DNA of 64,000 nt from Forficula auricularia. Its lineage: Eukaryota; Arthropoda; Insecta; Dermaptera; Forficulidae. The translations under genes were made by a program, and so were the position numbers. Positions 22,980 to 34,734 of this stretch are shown in pieces (the stretch's first letter is position 1; each line of letters begins with the position of its first letter). Below the pieces are notes generated by a model that did no database searches, was not told the origin of the DNA, and saw nothing but the letters and a program-made list of their open reading frames with translations. Location: the NCBI GenBank assembly GCA_024734495.1, contig JALMQS010000089.1, positions 4,416,586-4,480,585 of the forward strand, written 5' to 3'.

Positions 22980-23100
22980 TCAAAAGTTTCACAAGATTTC
23001 ACTTGTCATCTTTAAGTTCTTTTGGTTGTAGAATGGGTTACCAATCGAAACTCACTCTGAAGATGACAAGTGAAATGTTGAAACGGTAGATTTCAATTTC
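22980..23100 (+). repeat. Short inverted repeat with hammerhead-like core
   Basis: Inverted arms 'gtttcacaagatttcacttgtcatctt' and 'aagatgacaagtgaaatgttgaaac' are separated by about 45 bp. The plus arm reads CTGAAGA (23057-23063), a 4-bp hairpin, then GAAAC (23080-23084) but GGT instead of GTH. Probably a decayed ribozyme. Confidence 0.4.
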
Positions 23101-23334
23101 AAAAGAAAGATTCACGCGGATTGAAAATAAAACCTTGAAAAACATTTAAAACTAGAAAGAACTATTCTAATAAATTGATGAGTTGTTATTATAACCAAGA
23201 TAAATGGAAATTAGCTGTATTAGTCATTGTCATAAAAAATATTAGAGAATATACAGGAAAAGCATAAATTTAACTGGGAAAGGATATAATAACTGCTGGA
23301 AGATGTTTTTGGATAAGATCACACACAATTGATT

Positions 23335-23515
23335 TGATTTGGAAATACTGGTATGTTGAGATCTTTTTATTGTCTTGTAATTAAATTATAATCATTGAGG
23401 CACCTGGTGTATAAAATGATAATAAAATTGGCGAAACCTTGTCCAAATCGGGGCAAATCAATGTGAATTCTTTGATTTTTTAATTTTTTGTCTAAATACC
23501 TGCAAATGTACTTTA
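23335..23515 (+). repeat. Single arm of a decayed HHR-like family
   Basis: Shares 'ttgtaattaaatt.taatcattga' and 'aaataaaattg.cgaaa' with the arms at 33690-34060. Position 23395-23440 reads TTGAGGC...GGCGAAAC, a degraded CTGATGA...GAAAC pattern. Confidence 0.4.
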
Positions 23516-23524
23516 TTTATTAAA

Positions 23525-24165
23525 TAAATTGGCACGTTCTGATGTGGCCACATCCACTTGACTTTACCATACACCCTGGCCTCTCTCTTATATATAATAT
23601 TTAATAAAATTATTTATAATCATGTAGAGAGGGGTTAGTTTTTGCATTTTTAGACTTCTGGGGAGCCACTGATTATGTATACAAAATTTATAATTTATAA
23701 TTTATTATAGGTTCATTTTATAGTATATTTCATTTTACTTGTTTTTAGTTTTAAAATATTATAATTTTAAATTTTAACCCCCCCCCTACCCTCCTTAATT
23801 TTAGGTCGATATGGACCAAAATCCAATCAGCTCTCAGTCTCAATGCACCAAAACTATGTATGAAATTTGGTTTTGATATTCACACCAGTTTTTGAGTTAG
23901 CTCGTTCACAAAATTTTCATAACGCTACAGACGAACTAACAGACATTTTGACCAAACAATTATTATCTCGAAAAATATATTTTTTTCGATGTTCACTCAT
24001 AAGGGATTTTTTTTTAGACCAAAACGCCATGGTTTCGGCCAATTTTTTTCATCAACAAAGTTTCAGCTGTTTTTGAGATATTTCGAAAAAAAGAAGAAAA
24101 AAAATTTTTTTTCATGCACGATTACAATACTTGACCATACCCTCCTGTATGGTAAAGTAAAAACG
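23525..24165 (+). mobile_element. Repeat E4
   Basis: Begins 'ctgatgtggccacatccacttgac', then ACTTTACCATACA, and ends GACCATACCCTCCTGTATGGTAAAGT. The interior is partly replaced by AT-rich sequence around 23700-23760. It forms an inverted pair with E5, 270 bp away. Confidence 0.65.
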
Positions 24166-24436
24166 ATATGGTAATGAACATACATACCGAAATAGAAAAT
24201 TGTTACTAATTAATAACCTAAATTTAGGAGTTTATTTATAGTTTATTTATACTCCTTTGTGGGACATATATGCATCCCGTTGGCAGTCTAAGGGCTAAGC
24301 CAAGTTTCAGCTTTGTAGTTAAAATCGTTTGGTGACGAAAAATTAGGTATCAAAAATTACCAAAATTCGAAAAAAACTCCAATGAATGGTAAACACAAGG
24401 CATGATTTTCCAAAAATAAAATAAAAATAAATTTTT

Positions 24437-25155
24437 ACTTTACCATACAGGGTATGGTCAAGTATTGTAATCGTGCATGAAAAAAAGTGATTTTTTTCGT
24501 TCTTTTTTTCGAAATATCTCAAAAACAGCTGAAATTATTTTGATTAAAAAAAATTGGGCGAAACCAGGGCATTTCGGTCTACAAAAAAGCCTTTATAATT
24601 GAACATCGAAAAAATTATATTTTTCGAGATAATAATTGTTTTGTCAATATGTCTGATAGTCAGTTAGTTAGTCTGTGCGTTACCAAATTTTTGTGGACGA
24701 GCTAGCTCAAAAACTAGTGTTAATCACGAAACCGAATTTCACCCGTAGTTTTGGTCCATTGAGATTAAGAGCTGATTAGATTTTGGTGCATATCGACCCA
24801 AAATTAAGGGGGGTGGAGGGGGGTTAAAAATTAAAAATCTAGGCCATTTGAGCAAACTCAACCAAATTTTGTATCCATAATCATTGGGACCCCAGAAGTC
24901 TAAAAATGCAAAAACTAACCTCCCAAAATGGAGGGGGAAGGGGGGATGTATGGTCAAAAAATGAAAATCTTGGCCCTTGTACCAAACTTAACCAAATTTT
25001 GTATACATAATCAGTGCGCCCCCGGGAGTCTAAAAATGGAAAAACTAACCCCCCCTACATGATTATAAATAATTTTATTAAATATTAAAAATAAGAGAGG
25101 GGCCAGGTTGTATTGTGAAATCAAGTGGATGGCCACATCAGAAAACGTCAGCTTT
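24437..25155 (-). mobile_element. Repeat E5
   Basis: Inverted copy of repeat E with about two internal C/G-rich units (24800-25060). The frame at 24739-24957 lies over these units and is not a gene. Confidence 0.65.
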
Positions 25156-25466
25156 TTAAACTTTATATATGTAATTCAGAATGTTAATTCATTTTTTATT
25201 TTTGTGAAATCCGACCTAGCTTGTTTTTTCTTCATACTAAAATTTATATAATTTTCACCTAGAACTAACACACCTCATTGCGTTTACCTGAATATTATTT
25301 TTCTTTGTAAAACATATCGTTTACAATAATATAATCATTACTAATATTCTCTTATCAACATAAATACTTACAGTATTTTTTAGAAAAATTACATTACAAT
25401 TAAAATAATTGTTCAAAGTTTCAACTTTTACCTCTTTGAAAAATAATTTTTATAAAAAAAATAAAA

Positions 25467-26290
25467 CCGACTTCAAAAAACTTAAATGCAACAAATAAAA
25501 TAATAATAACTTAAAAATAAAATAAAATCTACTAAAAGGTATAAAATAATCATCTTATTTAGTTACAACTAAACGGCGAAATATTAACATGAAATTACTT
25601 TTTGAAGTCGGTGGCAAACAAACTATACCTATAAATAAGATAATTATTTTATACCTTTTAGTGGGTTTTATTTTATTTTTAAGTTATTTTTTATTTTATT
25701 TGTTGCATTTAAGTTTTTTGAAGTTGGTTTTATTTATTTTTTTTTTATAAAATTTTTTTATTTTTCTCTTTTTAGTGATATTATTAATAGTGACTTAATA
25801 TAATACCTTGCATGCATCTCGTAAGAGAAAGCGTTAGGCGAATGAATCAGAAAATGAAGATAAAATTCAATTAATAAATATAGAAATTCTCTCGACGTTT
25901 GCGGGTTTTAAATGAATGTTATATGATTTTTTTTATAAAAGATTTTATTTATTATAATTTCGTTATTTGCTCATAAGAATTGGAGATTTAGGTTATTTCG
26001 TCGTTGATCATCAGAACTTGACCAAATTAATATGGCACCATCCCTAAGATACCCCCTTTCCAATAAAAAAAGAATCATCGAAATCGGTTCATAAACAAAG
26101 AAGTTAGGCCTAAACAAACCTAACAAAAAAAGTCTAATACAAATGAAAAAAACGGGACCAATCGGAAGCTAGACTAAACCCAATGAAATTTTTTTTTTCA
26201 AAATCGGTTCACAATTGACGGAGATAGAGGTAACATAGACATAAAAAAAAAATCAGTCGAATAGAGAACCTCCTCCTTTTTTGAAGTCGG
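25467..26290 (-). mobile_element. B2: repeat B
   Basis: Ends CCGACTTCAAAAAA at 25467 and TTGAAGTCGG at 26290 are inverted. The hairpin part is shortened (spacer and part of one arm lost). The 'ggaggaggttctct' head is at the right on the minus strand. Confidence 0.6.
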
Positions 26291-27036
26291 TTAAATATTC
26301 GCTCAGAGAAACATATATACCTACTTACCATCCCCCATAAGGACATCATTTAAGATTTCTCACCTCTAAACTTACCGATTTGTTAAAAACTAGGAAAACA
26401 GTGGTTAGTTCTTCGAAAAGTCTTATTTTTTTTTTCAAAAATATATAAAAAAAAATACAACAACGACCCTCAGGATGTTCAGCTCTGACAATCGGTTCTT
26501 TTCTAAAAACACCTGGACTCTCTCCTACCTGGAGCATCGGAGTAGGAACCATTCATTCTATCAGCTGGTCTACCGACAACACGTGTGTGGAGAGATTCAA
26601 AAAAAAATAACAATAATAAAATAAAATAAAATTAGATAACCATTCTCTTTTGAGATTTATTATTTTCTCAAAATGTGTTATGTTTTTAGAATAATTGGAA
26701 TTTCGTAAAAAGATAATTAATTATTGGATTTATTGGGATGATACGTATTTTATTAATTCCCTAATTTGGCTCTTGAGTACATAAATATAATTTTTGATTT
26801 GTAATAAAAATATACATATTATCTTAAAAGAAAATTTACATTATATTTAAAAAAATTACACTTTTTTTATTATGGAACCAGACCCCTAAGAGCGTAGGCC
26901 TCCCCCAAGTTTTTCCAGACCATGGCATAGAATGGCCTGGATGATACGTATAGTGGAAATTAAATAGTTTTTAATAATTAATAAGTTAACGACGAGAAAT
27001 TTTAGTAAAACACATAGTTAATCTTATCTTATTATA

Positions 27037-27600
27037 TTAAACGAACAATTCTTGTATATATTAATATATATAGAATCAGTTTCACGAAAACGGCCCTAAC
27101 AATTTGGATGTAATTCACTGGTTAGTTGGTTTTTGGGTTGTCATTTCGATCTCATTTTTGACATATTCTGATGGCGGTGTCATTGGTGGTAAATTAATTT
27201 CACCTTTGTGACAGCATCTCGAAAATTCGCCATCTTTGGGGTTTTCAGCTGCAAAATGCTTTGCTTTACAATGTTTGCATATTGCATCCTCCATTTTAGC
27301 GAGATAATGAGGTTCTACTATATTTTATTTGTTGTAATTAGATAGATAGATAAGAAATTCTTTATTATACAATTATGATTACAGATGTAGATTTTTCATA
27401 CAAGATGAATATACATTCTTTGTCAACTTTATTTCTAACGATGACTTCGGGCTTGCTGTCCACAATTCATCTTCTTTTACAAATTTGTTTAACACTTCTT
27501 AGTTCGTTCGATTCACCAAATAATGATATAACGATGTTATAATTAGAAATTCTGGATATATTTTATAAATCGTATTATATTAAACTGTTTGTGGGTTTTA
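27037..27600. mobile_element. Helitron-like element H2 with coding remnant
   Basis: Starts TCTTATTATATTAAACGAAC like H1, then the 'cacgaaaacggccctaac' phrase. It runs directly into a minus-strand coding remnant (27121-27318) of a Helitron protein. The terminus and the coding remnant lie in opposite orientation, so either the element is rearranged or the terminus belongs to the 3' side. Confidence 0.5.
27121..27318 (-). pseudogene. Helitron RepHel-type protein, N-terminal zinc-finger-like fragment
   Basis: About 65 codons are open without a start. They contain HYLAKMEDAICKHCKAKHF, then FSRCCHKGEINLPPM and TPPSEYV. The pattern C-x2-C-x-A-x2-F, then F-x2-CC-x2-G-x3-LPP, is characteristic of the region preceding the helitron-helicase-like N domain in animal Helitron proteins. 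A TAA closes the frame upstream (about 27325-27330). The Rep and helicase domains are absent. In an intact element this protein would nick and unwind DNA for rolling-circle transposition. Confidence 0.6.
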
Positions 27601-28385
27601 AAAAGATTACATTTAAATTTGTAGAAAAAATACAATTAAAAATTTCTTATTAGAACTTGGAATAACAATTAAAAAAAATATGCTAAAACTCCCCTGGAAC
27701 TAAAAGTTCACTTTTTATGAAACATACCGGTTACTTGACCCCTCAGGAGTGTATGTTTCAAATTTCAAATCAATCGGTTAATCCGTTTAACTTTGGGGTC
27801 GGTGAACATAGAGATATAGAATCCCAAAACTATTATATTGATAAGTTATGTTCAGTTAAACATAATTAAAAATTTCAAGATTGTTTTGTGTTAACTACTC
27901 CATTACTTAGCTGAATATAGCTACTTTTGTTTCGAGTAAAATCTTAAAACTATATCGGTTTGAGAAAAATATATTATGTTAAGTCTATATATATTGTTAG
28001 TCACGTTGTTTGCCATACTCATCTCTGAAGAATTTTTACTTTCTCTAGTAACATCTTAGAAAACTCTCATAAGTAATTGATTTTCTCTGTATTCATTTGG
28101 TGAAGTGTATGCACATGCAGGAATGCAATTTTTAATGTCATCTGGCTGGAACGAGATTCGATCCCGAGTCAACTAACCAGTTGAAATTGATTAGTGCGGG
28201 GCTAAATACTGATCGTGGGATTTGTAATTCTTCTTCAGTAGAATTATTGCAACAGCTTTACCCTATCACGGTTTATGACATTCCTTGGAGGCTGAAGTTA
28301 ACCAATATTACGATATCTCATTTAACCGTGGGGAAGAAATTATTATTCTTGATTCGTTTATATTAGATATTTTGGAATAATTATA
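27600..28385. other. No gene seen
   Basis: AT-rich. A B-box-like GATTCGATCCC lies at 28155-28165 without a matching A box. The frame at 28181-28366 has no recognised domain. Confidence 0.4.
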
Positions 28386-28389
28386 GTCA

Positions 28390-29395
28390 AATTGTGCTCA
28401 AATGGGCCCCCTATGGGGAAAGTTTTGTGGTAGTTCACATTTTTTGCATATATATGTTTTTTAGAGCGCTGAATCCAAATCTGAGGTTTCCCACCAAAGT
28501 TTTGTGACGTAACATTGTAGAAAATGCAAAAAATATGAAATTTTCATTTTTTGGCACTTTTTTGCTTATAACTCTAAAACTATCAACTTTTCGTAAATAA
28601 CCATCCTATTCAAAATTAAAGTTCATAAAGTTTCCTACAAATGGCATTATTTAGGTTTTTTTTCTTTGACCAACCGTTCAGGCATCAGCATTTTCCATGA
28701 CACTTTTGAGGATTCGGATCATATTCTGTCATGGAAAATGCTGGATATCTATAAATCTAAAAGTTTTATCAAAAAAGTAGTCTAAATAAACGTTCAAGTC
28801 AATAAAATTTCTTAGAGAATGAGATAGAAATCAAGTTTCTACACTGAGTGGTTTTCATTTTATGAAGGAAAAATTGCGATTTTTAAAAACTTTAACCTCA
28901 TTGCGACACGAGTTACCGTTATCTAATTAAGATAAAACTTTGTTTGAATTGTAGCAAATTTAATCTACTTTAAAAATATGTAAAGTGGTCTTTGTCGGAA
29001 ACGTGCTCCTTCATGGTCAAAATGGGAAAAATCCAAAAAATTGCGAGTTTTTGGGATATTTAAAGTTTTTTGAATCCCCATAAAAAATCGAACTACTGGA
29101 CCAATTTTCTATTTTTTTATCGTCGCGAAATTACGGCCTCTTTAATTTACTATAGGATGGTTATTTACAAAATATCCACGGTTTTCGAATTATAAGCGAA
29201 AAACTTGAAAAAGTCCGAAAATTTGGAGTTTTTTCGGCCACCAAAAGTTATCCCCCACGGTTTAGAAGTCGCAAACTTAGATTTTGCATAGCCACATCAT
29301 ACCAAACGATCCTAGAAAAAAATATATTTTCCCGCAATTGATCTAAGCTGAACCACTTTTTGGATCCTCTATATACTGGGCTATATGAACTATAA
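28390..29395 (+). repeat. Repeat C, long copy
   Basis: About 1 kb of non-coding sequence shared with 43200-43765: 'ttttttgcatatatatgttttttgg', 'gtgacgtaacattgtagaaaat', 'aacttttcgtaaataacc', 'accaaccgttc'. A 17-bp inverted repeat (CAGCATTTTCCATGACA, 28686-28702 and 28727-28743) is embedded. Part of it recurs inverted at about 46435-46490. Class unknown. Confidence 0.55.
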
Positions 29396-29469
29396 TTAAA
29401 TGCTTTGCCATGAGAAACGGTTTATCGTTGCTGTTACTCACCCTGCCCTTGGAGGGGGGGGGAGTTCTG

Positions 29470-29503
29470 ACTCCCCAAAACCGCCCGTGGCTACGCCCCT
29501 GGC
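29470..29503 (-). mobile_element. Isolated hAT-MITE terminus
   Basis: 'gtggctacgcccctg' is, on the other strand, CAGGGGCGTAGCCAC, a very common hAT MITE end. The second end was not found. Confidence 0.45.
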
Positions 29504-29615
29504 TATTAGTGTATGTGTGTGTGTAAGCCTAAACTTATTCTAGAGCTCTGTATTTCTTTACATATATCTTGTTATCTTTTAATTCTAATAAATATTAATT
29601 TCTTCTTTTTTATAG

Positions 29616-29713
29616 GCAAATGCAAATACCTGTGGAAGAAAAGAATGCATTGGTTCATACTTTCTCTATCCCTGCCTGAGTGAAAGTGAATTCTCCCAGT
29701 TATCTCTTTAAAT
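29616..29713 (+). other. Candidate spliced exon (98 bp)
   Basis: A pyrimidine-rich acceptor (ttcttcttttttatag, ending 29615) and a consensus donor (AAAT|GTAAGTA at 29714) frame 98 bp that are not part of a recognised repeat. Only frame 0 is open; it reads ANTCGRKECIGSYFLYPC in the middle and meets TAA two bases before the donor. It could be a last-coding or UTR exon, an exon of a non-coding RNA, or chance. No product can be named. Confidence 0.3.
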
Positions 29714-29734
29714 GTAAGTACATTTTATTTTTAA

Positions 29735-30780
29735 CCGACTTAAAAAAAGGAGGAGGTTCTCTATTCGAATGATTTTTTTGTGTGTTCATGTTACCTCATA
29801 TCTCCGCCAATTGTAAACCGATTTTGAAATTTTTTTACATTGGGTTCAGTCTAGCTTCCGATTGGTCCCGTTTTTTTTTTCATTGGTATTAGACCTTTTT
29901 TGTTAGGTTTGTTGAGGCCTAACTTCTTTGTTTATGAACCGATTTCGATGATTCTTTTTTATTGGAAAGGGGGTATCTTAGGGATGGTGCCATATTAATT
30001 TGGTCAAGTTCTGATGATATCATCAACGACGAAATAACCTAAATCTCCAATTCTTATGAGCAAATATCGAAATTATAATAAATAAAATCTTTTATAAAAA
30101 AAAATCATATAACATTCATTTAAAACCCGCAAACGTCGAGAGAATTTCTATATTTATTAATTGAATTTTATCTTCATTTTCTGATTCATTCGCCTAACGC
30201 TTTCTCTATAGGATATAAATTTGGTCAAGTTCTGATGATATGATCAACGATGAAATAACGTAAATCTTCAATTCTTATGAGCAAATAATCGAAATTATGA
30301 TAAATAAAATCTTTTATAAAAAAATCTTATAACCACTATTAATAACATCACTAAAAAGAGAAAAATAAAAATAATTTTTATAAAAAAAAAAATAAAACCG
30401 ACTTCAAAAAACTTAAATGCAACAAATAAAATAATAACTTAAAAAAAAAAAAATCCACTAAAAGGTATAAAATAATTACTATTTTATTTAGTTACAACTA
30501 AACGACGAAATATTAACATGAAATTACTTTTTGAAGTCGGTGCCAAACATATACATTTTATGAATCACACTTGACGGATCTTACTTAGTACGTTTGACGT
30601 GTAGACTCGCTTATAGGTATAGTTTGTTTGGCACCGACTTCAAAAAGTAATTTCATGTTAATATTTCGTCGTTTAGTTGTAACTAAATAAGATAATAATT
30701 ATTTTATAGCTTTTAGTGGATTTTATTTTATTTTAAGTTATTATTATTTTATTTGTTGCATTTAAGTTTTTTGAAGTCGG
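29735..30780 (+). mobile_element. B3: fullest uninterrupted repeat B
   Basis: Begins CCGACTTAAAAAAAGGAGG and ends TTTTTTGAAGTCGG. The head (29735-30020) is followed by a duplicated 'caattcttatgagcaaat' segment and then a hairpin (30340-30780) whose arms share 'catgaaattactttttgaag' and 'taactaaa.gacgaaatatt'. It has no coding capacity. It is the reference for reading the B1 interruption. Confidence 0.65.
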
Positions 30781-30899
30781 TTTTATTATTTTTTTTTATA
30801 AAAATTATTTTTTTATTTTATTTTCACCCCTTTGAATAAATTTTCCATTAATTTGAAATCAACTTTATAAAATTATTATACTCAAACAGAAATACGGAA

Positions 30900-31035
30900 A
30901 TTCGATGGTGAGTTTTCAAGTTTTAAAGAAGGAGGGAATAAGTCTCCGAAACGTCTGTTTTTGAATAAAAAAGATAGTTTAAATTATCTCTCTATTTTTT
31001 TGAATTTTAAACTGCCTCATCATTAAAATCCAGTC
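30900..31035 (+). mobile_element. R2: decayed relative of ribozyme element R1
   Basis: Shares 'aagaaggagggaataa', 'cgaaacgt', 'ttgaataaaaaa' and 'attatctctc' with R1. The core reads TTAAAGA instead of CTGAAGA, so the ribozyme is dead. GAAACGTC persists. Confidence 0.55.
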
Positions 31036-31830
31036 AATTTTTGAAAAAATTGTAAATTTTTTAATTTGACTTTTATGACATCACAATTTTTAGGATCCCT
31101 GGGACCCCCCCCCCCCCTGTCACATTTTGTCACAAATCTGACCTCTACCCCCTTTACTGTGTGACATAATTTATAGATTCGCTTCAATTTTTTCTCCAAA
31201 TAGTTTTAACCGTTTTTTAAATTATTCGAAAAAACGTCAATTTTTCCTACAATATTTGTCATTACTGTTTATGGTTAAACAAAATTAGAATATGTAATGT
31301 TTATTATTAATTATTATCTATTTTTTATATTATTTATTTTTTATTTTTATTTACAATACATGTCTACCTACATTTAATTGTATTTGACTAGTCGACTAAA
31401 TAATTATAGTAGATGAATACGTAATGATATAAATGATCGGACGTTGACATACAAATAATTGTATTTATTAGTATAAATACCTGAATGAAAATGTAAATAA
31501 ATATTGATTTGCACCAATCACGCATTTACAATATAACATAGGTAATATATATAATTTAATTTTTTTCATTTCTCATTAAAACATTAATAATAGTAGTAAT
31601 AAAAAGTATAAAAAATTATAAACATCCTCTTCTAAATAAGAATTTCTAGTTCAAGGCCGGAATTCATTTTTTTTTTTAATATACCTATATAGATGTATTA
31701 ATTACTAAGAGTTAATTAGAAGAAATCGTTATGAATCGCTACTTGGAATCACTTTAAAAAATAGGATTATCGATACTGATTTCGTTTTCACTTTGAATAC
31801 AAAAAATAATTTTTAAGAAAAAAATAAAAA

Positions 31831-32512
31831 CCGACTTCAAAAATTAAATGTAACAAATAAAATACACTAAAAGGTATAAAATAATTATTATCTTATTTAG
31901 TTAGAACTAAACGACGAAATATTAACATGAAGTTGGTACCAAACAAACTATACCTATAAGCGAGCCTACCCGACAAACGTACTAAGTAAGATCCGTCGAG
32001 TGCGATTCATAAAAGGTATATGTTTGGCACCGACTTCAAAAAGTAATTTCATGTTAATATTTCGTCGTTTAGTTGTAACTAAATAAGATAATAATTATTT
32101 TATACCTTTTAGTGTATTTTATTTGATGCATTTAATTTTTTGAAGTCGGTTTTTATTTTTTCTTAAAAATTATTTTTATTTTTCTCTTTTTAGTGATGTT
32201 ATTAATAGTGATCATATCATCAGAACTTGACCAAATTAATATGGCACCATCCCTAAGACACCCCCTTTCGGATAAAAAAAGAACCATCGAAATCGGTTCA
32301 AAAACAAAGAGGTTAGGTCTAAACAAACCTAATAAAAAAGGTCTAATACCTAAGAAAAAAAAACGAAAAAAATGGGACCAATCGGAAGCTAGACTGGACC
32401 CAATGCAAAAAAATTTTTAAAATCGGTTGACAATTGGCGGAGATATGAGGTAACATAGGCACAAAAAAAAAAATTCAGTCGAATAGAGAACCTCCTCCTT
32501 TTTTGAAGTCGG
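31831..32512 (-). mobile_element. B4: repeat B
   Basis: Hairpin part first (31831-32190), head on the minus strand to 32512, inverted CCGACTTCAAAAA ends. The frame at 32193-32420 lies over the head and is not a gene. Confidence 0.6.
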
Positions 32513-32599
32513 ATAAAAAAAGGAATATATATTAAACATTTTTTTTTAAATATCCACATTCGTATTTAAAAATTCATTAAAAAAATTAAAAATAAACTA

Positions 32600-33245
32600 A
32601 TGTACCCATCTACATGACTTTACGATACGCTTGGCCCTTTTATTATATTTAATATACCATTTATAATCATTTAGGGGCAGAGGGTCAAAAAATAAAAATC
32701 TAGTCCATTGGAGCAAACTTTTAGTCCACTGATTATGTCTACAAAATTTGTTTGAGTTTGTTCCAAGGGGCTAGATTTTATTTTTTAACCCCCCTCCCCA
32801 ATTTTGGCCCCAGAAAAATATATTAATCTTTTCGTCATTATAAGTACATTGTATAGTATATTTCATTTTTCTTGTTTTTTTAGTGTAAATATCTTATAAT
32901 TTTAATTTTTAAATCCCCCCCCCCCCACAAGTCTAATCAGCTCTTAATCGCATGCACCATACAGGTGCAATTTCGTTTTTTGATATTCACACTAGTTTTT
33001 GAGTTACTTCGTCCACAAAAATTTGGTAACTCACAGACATTTTGACAAAACAGCTATCTAGAAAAATATAATTTTTTCGATGGTCACTTATTAGGGCTTT
33101 TTTGTAGACTGAAATGCCATGGTTTTGCTCAATTTTTTTAGTCAAAATAGTTTCAGCCGTTTTTGAGATATTTCGAAAAAACCAAGCAAATAAACAACAC
33201 TTTTTTCATGCAGGATTAAAATAATTGACCATATATGGTAAAGTA
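32600..33245 (+). mobile_element. Repeat E6
   Basis: Most diverged E copy. It keeps 'atgactttacgatacgcttggcc' at the start and 'ttcatgcaggattaaaataattgaccatat' at the end; the interior is shortened. Confidence 0.55.
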
Positions 33246-33443
33246 AAACATCTTTTCAATACCCAAAAAATTCGTTCGTACTCGCAAGATTACAAATTAA
33301 AGCATGGGCGCTTATTTTAATTAATTTTAAAAACGTCCATGCCCTTAGTTTTTGGTTTTGTTAGTACTTAAGGAATATTAATAATAATAATTTAATTCAA
33401 TCGCTTCCTTGCATAATATTTAATATAAGAAGTACATTAGCAG

Positions 33444-33676
33444 CAGGGCCGGATTTAGAATCTATGGTAGGTCCCTTGGCAGAACCTGTGGTACGGGCCC
33501 TACTGGGGAAAATATTTTTTTGAAATTAACCTAAAAAAACCGCATTTTCCGTAATTATCCAATTACAAACTTAAAAATAAACCTTGTTAAAAATATATTT
33601 AATAAAAAAGTAGACCATTTGTGTTGCGGGCCCATATTCTTGCAGCCTGCGTAGCCTGTTCTCAAATCCGGCCCTG
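33444..33676. mobile_element. hAT-like MITE, 233 bp
   Basis: Ends CAGGGCCGGATTTAGAA and AAATCCGGCCCTG are inverted. Flanks attagcag (33436-33443) and attcacag (33677-33684) match at 6 of 8 positions, consistent with an aged 8-bp duplication. Confidence 0.65.
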
Positions 33677-33689
33677 ATTCACAGCTATT

Positions 33690-34060
33690 TGAACAAGAAA
33701 TCAAAAAATCAAAGAATTCTCATTGATTTGCGCAAAGTTTTGCCAATTTTATTTAGGCTTCATCGGACGTTTCAATGATTAAAATTCAATTACAAGACTA
33801 TATAAGTCTGTTTTTTAAATAATAATACTGTCATATAAAGGTTCTTAAAAAATTAAATAATTTATTCAGGCCATAAAGAAAAAAGTATTGTGAAGGGAAT
33901 TAAAGACATTTGATTCAATTTGTAGATATGAACACATCGTTATATCATCTTGTAATTAAATTGTAATCATTGATGAAGCCTAAATAAAATTGTCGAAATG
34001 TTGCGTAAATCAATGTCAATTCTTTGATTTTTTGATTTCTTGTCCAAATACCTGTGAATG
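33690..34060. repeat. Inverted repeat with two decayed hammerhead-like arms
   Basis: Arms of about 110 bp share 'caaagaattctcattgattt', 'gatgaagcctaaataaaatt' and 'gtaattgaattttaatcattg'. Minus arm: CCGATGA...GGCAAAAC. Plus arm: TTGATGA...GTCGAAAT. Each is one or two changes away from the CTGATGA...GAAAC core, so this looks like another extinct ribozyme family. Confidence 0.45.
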
Positions 34061-34267
34061 TACTTTATTTATTAATAATAATTTTTTTGCAACGAAATTT
34101 TCTCTGGAGAGAGACGGACTGGTAGAAAATTTTTTCCTTCTTTTCTATCTAATTAAGAAAAGAAGGAAATTTTTTTTTGTCTTTCTATGCCTTTTGTTAC
34201 AAATGAAAGTTTTTGAACACTACTGTGGAGAGAAGAAGGAAACATTTTATTTGTTTCATTCATTGAC

Positions 34268-34322
34268 CCTTTGAAACCCTGAAGAAGGAGGGAAAAATCC
34301 TCCGAAACGTCGGTTTGAAAGG
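34268..34322 (+). ncRNA. Hammerhead ribozyme candidate with the longest helix I
   Basis: CTGAAGA (34279-34285), one extra A, a helix II of GGAGG with TCCTCC (six pairs including one wobble, AAAAA loop), GAAAC (34304-34308) and GTC (34309-34311). Flanks 34268-34278 and 34312-34322 pair at 10 of 11 positions (CC, AAA, a G.G mismatch, TTT, CC). AC directly abuts GT, so there is no helix III loop: the small, dimer-type architecture. The frames at 33990-34274 and 34153-34416 cross this region and are not genes. Confidence 0.7.
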
Positions 34323-34734
34323 AAAGGAGGAAGGATTCCAATAAATTACACCTTATTTTATATGTGTTAATTTTTTCTTTCCTCACTACCTCTGGGCTGC
34401 CTTCCATTACTTTCAATTAATAATAATAATTATAAAAACATGAACCGTTATTTTAATTAAATTAAAATTTAAAAGCGCCCATGCTAATATTGTTATAGTC
34501 TTTTTCTACTTGTTACTGTTAGATACTAAAAATAAAATCGTTAAATTAATCAAATTACCAGTTGAAAGAGAGCCCAAGTCTTTTCGTTTATTTATTTATT
34601 TTTTATTTATTTCTGTGAATTCGGGATCAAAGCTCTTTTGGTCAGATCCTATGAGATTATATATTTGCTTTTTGATGTATATGTTTATTTTTTGTGTGTT
34701 TAAATATGTGGTTTTCACAATATAGCCAGTAGAA

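Noticed and set aside
28130..28200. B-box-like GATTCGATCCC as a SINE
   Set aside because: No A box at a suitable distance and no related copy in the window.
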